Source: Streptomyces virginiae (GTDB taxonomy: Bacteria > Actinomycetota > Actinomycetes > Streptomycetales > Streptomycetaceae). From it: DNA of 64,000 nucleotides. The translations under genes were made by a program, and so were the position numbers. The notes below the pieces were generated by a model. That model made no database searches, was not told where the DNA came from, and saw only the letters and a program-made list of their open reading frames with translations. The stretch lies in contig NZ_JOAK01000009.1 in assembly GCF_000720455.1 (NCBI RefSeq), positions 62,001 to 126,000 on the forward strand, in the 5' to 3' direction. Positions 27,420 to 49,376 of the stretch are shown one piece after another; positions within the stretch are counted from its first letter, which is position 1; each line of letters opens with the position of its first letter.

Positions 27420-28648
27420 TGCCGACCACCGCCACCGCCACCGCCACCACCGCCACCGCCGCCACCGCGACAGCCGGCACCGTAGACCTCACCGACCCCG
27501 ACCTGTGGGCCCGCCCCGACACCCCCGACCTGATCGCCGAGCTGCGCCGCGAGGCACCCGTGCACCGCACCGAGACCGTCGACGACGGTCCGGTCTGGTC
27601 GGTGCTCACCTACCGGGAGTCGGCGGACGTACTGCGCAACGCGACCGTGTTCAGCTCGGAGTCCGGGTCGCTGCTCGGCGCGGGAGAGGGCAACGTACCG
27701 GTCGGATCGGGCCGGATGATGGCCCTCACCGACCCGCCCCGCCACCGCGAACTGCGCGCCCCCGCCAACCCGTTCTTCTCCAAGGGCGGGGTGCGCGGCG
27801 CCGCCCGCTCGATCACCGAACGGGCCGGCGAGCTCTTCGACCGGGCCGTCGAGCAGGGCGACGTGGACCTCGTCGACGTGGTCTCGGCCCTCCCGCTCGC
27901 GGTCATGTGCGACCTGCTGGACGTCCCCGAGAGGGACCGCGACATGGTGGTCCGGGTCTGCGACGTCGCCTTCCTCGGCCGCACCCCGGAGGAACGGCGC
28001 GCCGGGCATCAGAAGCTGATCCCCTACCTGATGCACCAGGTGATGCTGCGCCGCTCCGACCCGCGCGACGACCTGATCTCCATGATGGCCACGTACAAGG
28101 TCGGCGGCCGGCTCCTGCCGATCGAGGACGTCGTGCTCAACCTGGACAACATCGTGGTGGGCGGAGTCCAGACCGTCCGCCACACCGCCGCCATGGGTCT
28201 GCACACCCTCGTCCAGCGCCCCGACCTGTGGCGGAAGCTGCAACAGGGCGAGGTGTCCATGGACTCCGCCGTGGACGAACTCCTGCGCTGGACCTCGGTG
28301 GGGCTGCACACGCTGCGCACCGCCACCCGGGACATCGAGCTCGGCGGACGGCAGATCCGCCGCGGCGACCGGGTCGCGGTGTGGGTGTGGTCCGCCGACC
28401 GGGACCCGGAGGCCTTCGACCGGCCCGAGGAGATCCTGCTCGACCGCTCGCCCAACAAGCACCTCGCGCTCGGCCTCGGCGCGCACTACTGCATCGGCGC
28501 CCCGCTGGCCAAGGCCGAGCTGAGCGCGCTGTATTCGGCCGCGCTGGAGAAGGCCGCCGTCATCGAGCCGACCGGGCCCGTCACCTACAACCGCTCGATC
28601 ATCAACTTCGGCCTGGACCACTTCCCCGTCCGCCTCACGGCCCGATAG
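27419..28648 (+). CDS. Cytochrome P450, NRPS-associated
   Basis: 409 residues; the ATG overlaps the thioesterase stop (TGATG). The N-terminal ~20 residues are a Thr/Ala repeat. The heme-ligand loop is Leu-Gly-Leu-Gly-Ala-His-Tyr-Cys-Ile-Gly, with Gly replacing the Phe-x-x-Gly pattern slightly but the Cys intact. The K-helix ExxR is Glu-Leu-Leu-Arg. The I-helix reads 'VGGVQTVRHT': the usual acidic residue before the conserved Thr is Gln. It belongs to the bacterial soluble P450s that act on carrier-bound amino acids or peptides. Likely task: beta-hydroxylation of the residue on NRPS3 (inference). It needs separate ferredoxin partners, not encoded nearby. Confidence 0.88.
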   Translation: MPTTATATATTATAATATAGTVDLTDPDLWARPDTPDLIAELRREAPVHRTETVDDGPVWSVLTYRESADVLRNATVFSSESGSLLGAGEGNVPVGSGRMMALTDPPRHRELRAPANPFFSKGGVRGAARSITERAGELFDRAVEQGDVDLVDVVSALPLAVMCDLLDVPERDRDMVVRVCDVAFLGRTPEERRAGHQKLIPYLMHQVMLRRSDPRDDLISMMATYKVGGRLLPIEDVVLNLDNIVVGGVQTVRHTAAMGLHTLVQRPDLWRKLQQGEVSMDSAVDELLRWTSVGLHTLRTATRDIELGGRQIRRGDRVAVWVWSADRDPEAFDRPEEILLDRSPNKHLALGLGAHYCIGAPLAKAELSALYSAALEKAAVIEPTGPVTYNRSIINFGLDHFPVRLTAR

Positions 28649-28766
28649 GCGGTCCGGCGGTGACACAACTGCCGCTCAGCTGCCGGAGCTTGTGCCGCTC
28701 AGGCCGTTCCGGCGCCCATACCTTCGAATCGCACCCCAGAGCACCTCTCACTCTACGGAGACCACC

Positions 28767-28979
28767 ATGAGCAACCCGTTCGAGGACGACAACTCCGGCT
28801 ACCTGGTCCTGGTCAACGACGAGAACCAGCACTCGCTCTGGCCGGTCTGGATCGACGTGCCGGCCGGCTGGACCACCGTCCACGGCGAGGCCCCCCGCCA
28901 GGAGTGCCTCGACTGGATCGAGACCAACTGGACCGACATCCGCCCCGCGAGCCTGCTCGCCACCATCGACCAGCGGTGA
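28767..28979 (+). CDS. MbtH-like protein
   Basis: 70 residues with the full family signature: an N-terminal Asn-Pro-Phe-Glu-Asp, Val-Asn-Asp-Glu-Asn-Gln-His-Ser-Leu-Trp-Pro, Pro-Ala-Gly-Trp, Cys-Leu-Asp-Trp-Ile-Glu and a final Asn-Trp-Thr-Asp-Ile-Arg-Pro. MbtH proteins bind adenylation domains and are needed for solubility or activity of many actinomycete NRPSs. GGAG precedes the ATG. A 118-bp gap separates it from the P450 gene and the next gene overlaps its stop. Confidence 0.97.
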   Translation: MSNPFEDDNSGYLVLVNDENQHSLWPVWIDVPAGWTTVHGEAPRQECLDWIETNWTDIRPASLLATIDQR

Positions 28980-29986
28980 GCGCCGCCATGCCGAACTGGG
29001 AGCTGAACCCCGGCCGCCCCGCCCTCACCCGCGTACCGGCCACCACCGACCTCGGCGAGGCGTGCGCCTGGCTGCGCGAGAACGAGACCGCGCTGACCGC
29101 CGCCCTGCACGAGCACGGCACGATCTTCCTGCGCGGACTGCCGGTGACACAGGCCGCCGACGTCGCCGCCGTCCGCGACGTGCTCATCCCCGAGCCCACC
29201 CCGTACCGGGAGAAGGCCACCCCGCGCAGCGACTTCGGCGACGGCGTCTTCTCGTCCACCGACCTGCCGCCCGCCCAGTCGATCCGGATGCACAACGAGA
29301 ACAGCTACACCCTGACCTTCCCCGGCCGGCTGCTGTTCGCCTGCCTGACCGCCCCGGCGACGGGCGGCGCCACCCCCACCGCCGACGTCCGCAAGGTCCT
29401 CGCCGCCCTCCCCGACCACCTGGCCGGGCGGGGCCGGTCCTCCGGCTGGACGCTCACCCGCAACTACTCGGACTACATCTCGCTCGGCTGGCGCACGGCC
29501 TTCGGCACCGAGGACCGCGCCGACGTCGAGCGGTACTGCCGGGAGAACGGCATCGCCTGGGAGTGGCAGCCCGACGGCAACCTGCGTACCAGCCAGCTGC
29601 GTTCCGCCACGATCCACCACCCGCAGACCGGCGAGAAGGTCTGGTTCAACCACCTGGCCTTCTGGAACGAGTGGTCCCTCGACCCGGACATCCGCGAGGC
29701 GATGGTCGAGGAGTTCGGACCACAAGGCCTGCCGTTCAACACCGGCTTCGGCGACGGCGAACCGCTGTCCCGGGAGGACGTGGACGCCCTCAACGCCGCC
29801 TACGACGCCGCCACCGTCCGCGAGACCTGGCAGGTCGGCGACGTGATGCTGGTCGACAACGTGCTCTGCGCACACGGCCGCGACCCCTTCGGCGGCGACC
29901 GGAAGATCGCCGTCGCGATGGGCCGCCCCGTGGACCTCTCCGACTGCCGTCCCACGGTGCGCCCGACGACCGCAGTCCCCGCCTGA
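28976..29986 (+). CDS. SyrP/TauD-like Fe(II)/2-oxoglutarate oxygenase
   Basis: 336 residues from the GTG overlapping the MbtH stop (GTGA). ATG 28988 is an alternative and may be the true start. The facial triad is visible: His-Asn-Glu (HxE) in '[10 protein letters not shown]' and the distal His in Leu-Cys-Ala-His-Gly-Arg. Arg in Gly-Gly-Asp-Arg-Lys binds 2-oxoglutarate. The layout matches SyrP and KtzO/KtzP, which beta-hydroxylate Asp or Glu tethered to carrier domains. With a mutase-derived methylaspartate and a Gln-like A domain in the cluster, an acidic or amide residue is the likely target (inference). Confidence 0.88.
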   Translation: MSAAMPNWELNPGRPALTRVPATTDLGEACAWLRENETALTAALHEHGTIFLRGLPVTQAADVAAVRDVLIPEPTPYREKATPRSDFGDGVFSSTDLPPAQSIRMHNENSYTLTFPGRLLFACLTAPATGGATPTADVRKVLAALPDHLAGRGRSSGWTLTRNYSDYISLGWRTAFGTEDRADVERYCRENGIAWEWQPDGNLRTSQLRSATIHHPQTGEKVWFNHLAFWNEWSLDPDIREAMVEEFGPQGLPFNTGFGDGEPLSREDVDALNAAYDAATVRETWQVGDVMLVDNVLCAHGRDPFGGDRKIAVAMGRPVDLSDCRPTVRPTTAVPA

Positions 29987-30020
29987 CCATCCACGCCGTG
30001 ACGTGAGCAGAGGAAGCACC

Positions 30021-43282
<13,262 letters not shown>

Positions 43283-43288
43283 CCCGCC

Positions 43289-44584
43289 ATGACCACAGCC
43301 TCCGTGAAGCCGCCGTCGCCCCCCGAGGGCGACGCGCCGCCCAAGAGCCGCTGGGGCCTCTGGGCGCAGGGCAACTTCCGCAAGCTCTGGATCGGTGAGA
43401 CCACCAGCGGCCTCGGCACGGCCGTCGGCAACGTCGCCCTCGCCCTGGTGGCCGTCGTCACCCTGGAGGCCTCGCCGTTCATGGTCGGCCTGCTGACCGC
43501 CTCCGCCTGGGTCCCGTGGCTCTTCCTCGGCCTGCTGGCCGGCGCCTGGGTGGACCGCTGGCCCCGGCTGAAGGTGATGCTGATCTGCGACCTCCTGCTG
43601 CTGGTGCTGTTCGGCAGCGTGCCGGTGGCCGGCTGGCTGGGCCTGCTGACCATGGCCCAACTGGTGGTGGTGGCACTGCTGGCCGGCGCGGTCAAGGTGT
43701 TCCTGTCCACCGCGAACAGCGCCGTGCTGCCCGTCCTGGTCGCCAAGCCCGACCTGCTGGAGGCCAACGTCAAACTGCGCTCCGGGGACGCGGCCGCCGA
43801 GATCGCCGGCCCCGGCCTGGCCGGCCTGCTCTCCCAGGCGTTCGGCGCCGTCAGCGGACTCCTCGCCGACGCGCTCACCTACCTGGTGGCGGCCCTGTGC
43901 GTCGGGTCCATCAAGGCCGAGGAGAAACCCCCGCCGGTCTCCGAACGGCGCGGGATCCTCCGCGAGATCAAAGAGGGCGTCCGCTTCCTGGCGCACGACC
44001 CCTACCTGCGCACGCTGGCGAGCTTCGCGGCCGTCGGCAACCTCGGCCTCAACGGCATCCAGGCCGTGCAGACCGTCTTCCTCGTCCGCAGCGTGGGCGT
44101 GACGCCCGGCGGCGTCGGAGCCGTCTTCGCGGTGGTCTCGGTCGGCGGCCTCGCCGGCGCCGCGCTCGCCGGACGGATCGCCCGCCGGTTCGGGACGGCG
44201 CGCGGGCTGCTGCTCTGCGAGCTGGTCGGGGCACCGTTCATCCTGCTGCTGCCGATGGCCGGGGACCGGCTGCCGCTCGCGGTCAGCGCGGTGGCCTGGT
44301 CGGTCGCGGTCTGCGGGGTGATCGCCGGGAACGTCATCGCCGGCAGTTTCTACCAGGCCTACTGCCCGCCCGCGATGATCGGCCGGATCCGGGCCAGCGC
44401 CTCCACCGTCAACTTCAGCGCCATCCCGGTGGGCGCCCTGCTCGGCGGCTGGCTGGGCGAGGTCCTCGGCGCCCGCACCACCCTCTGGATCATGGCGAGC
44501 GTGCTGCTCTCCGCCGGCCTGGTCCTGCTGGCCAGCCCCCTGCGCGGACTGCGCAGCTTCCCCGAGCGCCCCGCCCTCTCCTGA
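43289..44584 (+). CDS. MFS transporter (probable peptide exporter)
   Basis: 431 residues, about 12 hydrophobic segments, with a cytoplasmic N-terminus rich in Pro/Lys. The loop between helices 2 and 3 carries Gly-Ala-Trp-Val-Asp-Arg-Trp-Pro-Arg, the usual MFS signature of the drug-efflux (MFS_3/EntS-like) type. It starts 6 nt after the NRPS4 stop with GGAGAG as ribosome site, so it is cotranscribed with the synthetases. It probably exports the product and contributes to self-resistance. Confidence 0.88.
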   Translation: MTTASVKPPSPPEGDAPPKSRWGLWAQGNFRKLWIGETTSGLGTAVGNVALALVAVVTLEASPFMVGLLTASAWVPWLFLGLLAGAWVDRWPRLKVMLICDLLLLVLFGSVPVAGWLGLLTMAQLVVVALLAGAVKVFLSTANSAVLPVLVAKPDLLEANVKLRSGDAAAEIAGPGLAGLLSQAFGAVSGLLADALTYLVAALCVGSIKAEEKPPPVSERRGILREIKEGVRFLAHDPYLRTLASFAAVGNLGLNGIQAVQTVFLVRSVGVTPGGVGAVFAVVSVGGLAGAALAGRIARRFGTARGLLLCELVGAPFILLLPMAGDRLPLAVSAVAWSVAVCGVIAGNVIAGSFYQAYCPPAMIGRIRASASTVNFSAIPVGALLGGWLGEVLGARTTLWIMASVLLSAGLVLLASPLRGLRSFPERPALS

Positions 44585-44669
44585 CCCGCCCCGCCCGCCT
44601 GCGCTGCCCCGCCGTCCGCTGCCCCGCCGTTCCTTTCCGCCGCCGCCCGCACTCCTCCCGGAGCCCTCG

Positions 44670-45482
44670 ATGACCCGCACCGCCCGCCCGCGCCGCTTCC
44701 TGATGTGCCGTCCGACCCACTTCGAGGTCAGCTACGCGATCAACCCCTGGATGGACCCGGCCAAGCCGGTCGACACCGGCCTCGCCGTCGCCCAGTGGGA
44801 GCGGCTGTACGAGCTGTACGTCGACCTCGGCCACCGCGTCGACCTGATCGACCCGCTGCCCGGCCTCCCCGACATGGTCTACGCGGCGAACGGCGCCACC
44901 GTCGTCGACGGCAAGGTGCTCGGCGCCCGGTTCCGCAACGCCGAGCGCGCCGCCGAGGGCCCCGCCTACCTGGAGTGGTTCCGGGCCAACGGATTCACCA
45001 CCCACGACCCGGTCCACGTCAACGAGGGGGAAGGGGACCTGCTGCTGACGGGCGGTCACCTGCTCGCCGGCCGTGGCTTCCGCAGCGTCAGCGCCGGCCA
45101 CGCGGAGGCGCAGGAGTTCCTCGGCCGCCCGGTGATCGGCCTGGACCTCGTCGACCCGCGCTTCTACCACCTCGACACCGCGCTCAGCGTGCTCGACGAC
45201 GACCAGGTCATGTACTACCCGGGCGCGTTCTCCGCGGGCAGCAGGCAGGTGCTGCGCCGGCTCTTCCCGGACGCGGTGCTGGTGGAGGAGGCCGACGCGG
45301 CGGTGTTCGGGCTCAACCTGATGAGCGACGGGCTGAACGTGGTGCTGCCGGAGGCGGCGACCGGGGTCGCGGCGAGGCTGCGCGAACGGGGCTTCCGGCC
45401 GATCGGCGTGGACCTCTCCGAGCTGTTCAAGGGGGGCGGCAGCGTGAAGTGCTGCACCCTGCACATCCGCGAGGCCGCCTGA
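44670..45482 (+). CDS. DDAH-family amidinohydrolase (dimethylargininase/arginine deiminase-like)
   Basis: 270 residues, pentein fold. N-terminal Met-Cys-Arg-Pro-Thr-His-Phe then Ala-Ile-Asn-Pro-Trp-Met, Gly-Glu-Gly-Asp substrate loop, catalytic His in Tyr-His-Leu-Asp-Thr-Ala-Leu, and nucleophilic Cys in 'GGGSVKCCTLHI' near the C-terminus. Family members hydrolyse methylated arginine or arginine to citrulline. In Streptomyces, homologues usually sit with ornithine aminotransferase in arginine catabolism, but none is present here. Its place right after the exporter, before a strong terminator, suggests it may belong to the NRPS operon and supply citrulline or an arginine-derived residue (inference). 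Confidence 0.85.
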   Translation: MTRTARPRRFLMCRPTHFEVSYAINPWMDPAKPVDTGLAVAQWERLYELYVDLGHRVDLIDPLPGLPDMVYAANGATVVDGKVLGARFRNAERAAEGPAYLEWFRANGFTTHDPVHVNEGEGDLLLTGGHLLAGRGFRSVSAGHAEAQEFLGRPVIGLDLVDPRFYHLDTALSVLDDDQVMYYPGAFSAGSRQVLRRLFPDAVLVEEADAAVFGLNLMSDGLNVVLPEAATGVAARLRERGFRPIGVDLSELFKGGGSVKCCTLHIREAA

Positions 45483-45534
45483 CCGCACCCGTCGACGGCC
45501 CCGTCGACGGACCGGTCGACGCCCCGATCAACGA

Positions 45535-45571
45535 AGCCGATCGACGCACGGTGCTCGTGCGTCGATCGGCT
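45535..45571 (+). terminator. Strong 15-bp stem terminator after DDAH gene
   Basis: AGCCGATCGACGCAC (45535-45549) and GTGCGTCGATCGGCT (45557-45571) form a perfect 15-bp stem with a 7-nt loop, 53 bp after the stop of the last cluster gene. There is no long T tract, but the stem is the strongest hairpin in this region and marks the likely end of the biosynthetic operon. Confidence 0.8.
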
Positions 45572-45671
45572 GTTGAACGCGCCTTGCGATGCTCTTCCCA
45601 TCAGCCCGGAACACCCCGGGAAGAACCGCAAACCCCCTTCCCACCAGGGAAGACGTCCCTCAGGAGCAGTC

Positions 45672-45896
45672 ATGGCGAACCGCGCGAACAACAACGTTGC
45701 CACCCGGGTCTGCCTGGCCGTCGCGGGCCTCGGCCTCGGCACCCTGATCGCCCTGGGCGCGGCCGGCGCGGCGATGGCCGACGACACCACCGGCACCGGT
45801 ACCGGCCAGGGCGGCGGGACCGTCAGCACCAACCAGGCCCCCGCGCCGACCCCGACCCCGTCCGACGACAAGGACTGGAACAGCACCGGCTCCTGA
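45672..45896 (+). CDS. Small secreted hypothetical protein
   Basis: 74 residues from ATG 45672, chosen for AGGAG (45662-45666); a longer in-frame start at 45573 would put the signal peptide internally and overlaps the terminator's 3' side. Residues 1-33 form a signal peptide (Arg/Asn-rich, hydrophobic core, Ala-Ala-Met-Ala cleavage). The mature part (~40 residues) is Thr/Gly-rich, then Ala-Pro-Thr-Pro repeats, ending Lys-Asp-Trp-Asn-Ser. There is no Cys. Function unknown. It could be an envelope-associated or released peptide. Confidence 0.65.
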   Translation: MANRANNNVATRVCLAVAGLGLGTLIALGAAGAAMADDTTGTGTGQGGGTVSTNQAPAPTPTPSDDKDWNSTGS

Positions 45897-45917
45897 GCCG
45901 CGGCCCCGCCCCCTCGG

Positions 45918-48900
45918 CTACGCCTCCAGCCCGCAGCTCTCCACCAGGGCGAGTGCCGGCTCCTCCAGCAGACACGCCACCTCGGCGGCCTCCGGAAGCC
46001 CCAGCCGGCAGAAGATCTCGTACGCCTGCCGCAACCGCGTCCCCGCCTCGGCCCCGCGCCCGAGGTCCACCAGCGAGCGGCCCAGCACCACCAGCGCCTG
46101 AGCCTGGTCCCGCTCGGCCCCCAGCTCCTCGCAGAGCGCCAGCGCCTGCCCGGCGTGGTCAAGCGCCTCGTCGGCCCGGCCGAGCGAGCGCAGACTGTCC
46201 GCCAGCCGGTAGCGCGCGTGCGCGGCCCGGTCCCGCAGACCGGCCCCCGTCGCCACCGCCAGGCACTCCCGGAACCAGGTCACGGACTCCTCGTGCCGCC
46301 CGAGCCCGTGCAGCGCCAGGCCCAGTACGTACAGCGTGTACGCCCGCCCCGGATCGTCCTGCCGCGTCCGCAGCTCGGCGAGCGCCGCGTGGCAGATCTC
46401 CACCGCCTCCTCCGCCCGTCCGCTGCGCACCCGTGCCAGCGCCGCGTTCACGGTCGTCACCAGGGCGCCCGAACGGTGCCCGAGCGCATTGGCCAGCACC
46501 AGCGCCTCGTCGTAGTGGTCCACCGCCTCGTCGTAGCGGCTGAGGAACTGGCAGATCAGACCGAGATCGTTGAGCGCCTGGCGGAGGATCACCGTGTCGC
46601 CGGCGGTCCGTGCCGCGCCCACCGCCTGGCGGGCGGCGGCCTCGGCCGCGTCCAGCCGTGTCGCGGCCAGGGCCACGTTCCCGCGCAGGAAGTGCGCGCG
46701 TCCGGCGGCCCGTACGTCGCCGTGCCGCGTGGCCGCCTCGGCCAGCGCGTCGGCGGTGGTGGCGAGTTGCCGGCTCGGCGGGGTCAGCACGAACGGGGTG
46801 AGCGCGATCAGCATGTCTATCGCGGCCCGCAGCGCCGTCCCCTGGCCGCCGTCGGGCAGGAGCGGCCCGCCGGCCGCGGCGCCCGCCGGGCCCGCGACCG
46901 CGTCCGCGGCGACCTGGGCCGCCAGCGCCACGGCGCCCGCCCGCTCCGTCGCCGTCCACTCCCGCGCCGCCTCCCACCCGGTCAGCGCCACACCGGGGGA
47001 GCGGGCCGGACCCAGCGCGCCCGCCGCCGGGTCACCCGGCACCGCGTGCTGGAAGGCGGCGCAGGCGGTGGCCAGCAGGTGGTCCAGCAGCCGGTCGCGG
47101 GCCGCCACCGCCTCCCCGCTCTCCGCCGGACCGCCGGACGCCGGACCCCCGGCCGCCCCCTCCGCCGGACGCCGCCGGGCGAAGGAGCGCAGCAGGTCGT
47201 GATAGCGGTAGCGCCCGGGGAACGGCGACTCCACCATCGCCACGTCCACCAGGGCCTCCAGCAGGTCCTCGGCGTCGTACTCGTCGAGGTCGAGCAGGGC
47301 CGCGGCCGCCGGCAGCCCGATGTCCGGTCCGTCCACCGAGGCGACCAGCCGGAACGCCCGGGCCTGGTCGGCGGTGAGCTGCCGGTAGCTCAGTTCGAAC
47401 GCCGCCGCCACCGCGAGGTCGCCGATCCGCAGCTCGTCGATCCGGCGCCGCTCCACCTGGAGCCGGCGGCTGAGCGTCTCCACCGTCCAGCCCGGCCGGG
47501 CCGCGAGCCGGGCCGCGACGATCCGGACCGCCAGCGGCAGGTACCCGCAGGCCACCACCAGCTCCAGCGCCGCGTCGCGTTCGGCGTCGAGCCGGTCCGC
47601 GCCGATGGTGCGGCCGAGCAGGTCGAGGGCCTCGGAGGGGTGGAACACGTCGAGGTCGACGTGGACGGCGGCCGGCAGTCCGGCGGGCCGGGTCCGCCCC
47701 GTGGTGAGGACCGCGCAGCCGACCGTCCCCGGCAGCAGCGGCCGGATCTGCGCCGTGTCCTTGGCGTTGTCGAGCACCAGCAGCAGGCGCCGTCCGTCGA
47801 CGACGGACCGGAAGAGCGCCGAGCGGGCGTCCAGGCCGTCCGGCACCGCGTCGCCGGGCACCCCGAGGGCGACGAGGAAGCCGCTGAGCACCGCTTCCGG
47901 ATCGGCGGGCACCGGGTCGGAGCCGCGCAGGTCCACGTAGAGCTGGCCGTCCGGGTAGGACTCCCGGACGCGGTGTGCCACGTGCAGGGCGAGCGCCGTC
48001 TTGCCGACCCCGCCCATCCCGACGACGGTGGCGATCACCAGCGCCTGCGCCGAGGGGGTGCCGAGTGCCTCGTCCAGCACCCGGACCGGTGCCGTACGCC
48101 CGGTGAAGTCGGCGGCGTCCGGTGGGAGCTGGGCCGGTCTTGGAGGTGCCGCCGCCGGTCTGAGGGGAGCCTCCCGTCCCGTGTTCTGCTCGTCCCGGTC
48201 CGGTTCGGGCGCCGCGGGGCCGGACCGCTGCCCGGATCCCCGCCCGGTGTCGTGCCCGGAGTCCTCGACGGCGGGGATCTCCCGGGGCCCGTCCGCGGGC
48301 GGCGAGGCCGGCGGGCTCGGTTCCGGGGCGGCCAGCGCCGGATCGCCCTCGAGGATCCTGCGGTGCAGCTGCTCCAGGTCCGACCCCGGCGCGACGCCCA
48401 GCTCCGCGAGGAACAACTGCCGCACCCCGCGGTACACCGCCAGCGCGTCCGCCTGCCGCCCGGCCTGGTACAGCGCCCGCATCAGCAGCCCGTACGCCCG
48501 CTCGTGCAGCGGGTGCTCGGTGGTGAGGGAGGTCAGCTCGGGGATGCAGCGGGAGTAGCGGCCGAGCGTCAAGTCCAGCCCGATCCGCTCCTCCAGCAGG
48601 GTCAGCCGCAGTTCCTCCAGCCGCTGGCGGTGCCGCTCCGCGAACGGGCCGGGGACCCCGGCCAGCGGTTCGCCCTGCCACAGCTCCAGCGCCTGGTTGA
48701 GCAGGTCGCGGGCGCGCAGCGGATCGGTCCGCGCGGTGCGCTCCGCCTCGGCGGCCAGCGACTCCGCCTCCGCGGAGTCGACGGCCAGCTTCGGCAGGAC
48801 CAGCCGGTAGCCGTCGCCCATGGAGACCAGCACGCTCGACGCGGGCCGGTCGCCTCCGGCAGCCGCGTCGCCTTCCTCCCCCCTGCCGCCCGCGTCCAGC

Positions 48901-49205
48901 ACCTTGCGCCATCGCCACGCGTACGTGCGCACCGTGGTCATCGCCGCGCTCGGCGGTTCCTCACCCCACAGAGCGGCGATGAGGTCGGTCGCACTCGCCG
49001 CATGCCCCGGCCGCAGCAGGAGGACGGCCAGCATCGCCTGCTGCTGCGGGCTCCCGATCTTGAGCGCGGTAGCGCCCCGGTGAGCCCGCATCAGACCGAG
49101 TAACGAGAAACGGAGATCGCCCAAGTCCTGCCCCCAGCCCCCGGAAACACGGTGCCCGCCCCCGCTAGGCGCCCATGTCTCGATTTGTGTCACCTTTTTA
49201 ACCAC
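45918..49205 (-). CDS. SARP-family activator with NB-ARC and TPR domains (AfsR-like)
   Basis: 1095 residues from GTG 49205. Residues ~30-115 are the OmpR-type winged-helix DNA-binding domain (Leu-Arg-Phe-Ser-Leu-Leu-Gly start), ~125-270 the BTAD helices ending [10 protein letters not shown], and then a disordered Pro/Glu/Arg linker. An NB-ARC ATPase follows ('[13 protein letters not shown]', Leu-Leu-Leu-Val-Leu-Asp-Asn), and C-terminal TPR repeats. Codon 35 is TTA (49103-49101), the rare leucine codon read by the bldA tRNA. Large SARPs activate antibiotic clusters by binding direct heptamer repeats. Lying beside the NRPS genes and opposite a heptamer array, it is the main candidate activator. 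Confidence 0.9.
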   Translation of the reverse strand: MVKKVTQIETWAPSGGGHRVSGGWGQDLGDLRFSLLGLMRAHRGATALKIGSPQQQAMLAVLLLRPGHAASATDLIAALWGEEPPSAAMTTVRTYAWRWRKVLDAGGRGEEGDAAAGGDRPASSVLVSMGDGYRLVLPKLAVDSAEAESLAAEAERTARTDPLRARDLLNQALELWQGEPLAGVPGPFAERHRQRLEELRLTLLEERIGLDLTLGRYSRCIPELTSLTTEHPLHERAYGLLMRALYQAGRQADALAVYRGVRQLFLAELGVAPGSDLEQLHRRILEGDPALAAPEPSPPASPPADGPREIPAVEDSGHDTGRGSGQRSGPAAPEPDRDEQNTGREAPLRPAAAPPRPAQLPPDAADFTGRTAPVRVLDEALGTPSAQALVIATVVGMGGVGKTALALHVAHRVRESYPDGQLYVDLRGSDPVPADPEAVLSGFLVALGVPGDAVPDGLDARSALFRSVVDGRRLLLVLDNAKDTAQIRPLLPGTVGCAVLTTGRTRPAGLPAAVHVDLDVFHPSEALDLLGRTIGADRLDAERDAALELVVACGYLPLAVRIVAARLAARPGWTVETLSRRLQVERRRIDELRIGDLAVAAAFELSYRQLTADQARAFRLVASVDGPDIGLPAAAALLDLDEYDAEDLLEALVDVAMVESPFPGRYRYHDLLRSFARRRPAEGAAGGPASGGPAESGEAVAARDRLLDHLLATACAAFQHAVPGDPAAGALGPARSPGVALTGWEAAREWTATERAGAVALAAQVAADAVAGPAGAAAGGPLLPDGGQGTALRAAIDMLIALTPFVLTPPSRQLATTADALAEAATRHGDVRAAGRAHFLRGNVALAATRLDAAEAAARQAVGAARTAGDTVILRQALNDLGLICQFLSRYDEAVDHYDEALVLANALGHRSGALVTTVNAALARVRSGRAEEAVEICHAALAELRTRQDDPGRAYTLYVLGLALHGLGRHEESVTWFRECLAVATGAGLRDRAAHARYRLADSLRSLGRADEALDHAGQALALCEELGAERDQAQALVVLGRSLVDLGRGAEAGTRLRQAYEIFCRLGLPEAAEVACLLEEPALALVESCGLEA

Positions 49206-49220
49206 AGCGTCGCACCCGGT

Positions 49221-49275
49221 GTCGAGAGTCCGTTGAGCCTGTGGTGATCAGGTGTTGAACCTTGCGATACAGAAT
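49221..49275 (+). promoter_or_regulatory. SARP-type heptamer array with -10 box
   Basis: Heptamers start at exactly 11-bp intervals: GTCGAGA (49221), GTTGAGC (49232), GGTGATC (49243, weakest) and GTTGAAC (49254). A CAGAAT -10-like box (49270-49275) lies 9 bp after the last one, and GTG 49377 is the next start. This is the arrangement known for SARP-activated promoters (direct repeats at 11/22 bp, close to -10). It drives the + strand gene and overlaps the region upstream of the SARP gene itself. Confidence 0.6.
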
Positions 49276-49376
49276 CGCACCGTGCCGCGGGCACGCCGGA
49301 GACCGTCCGGGCTCGCGCCCGCCCCCTCGGTCGCCGGTGGCGCCGGGCCCGACCATACATTCGGAGGCGGACGTCC

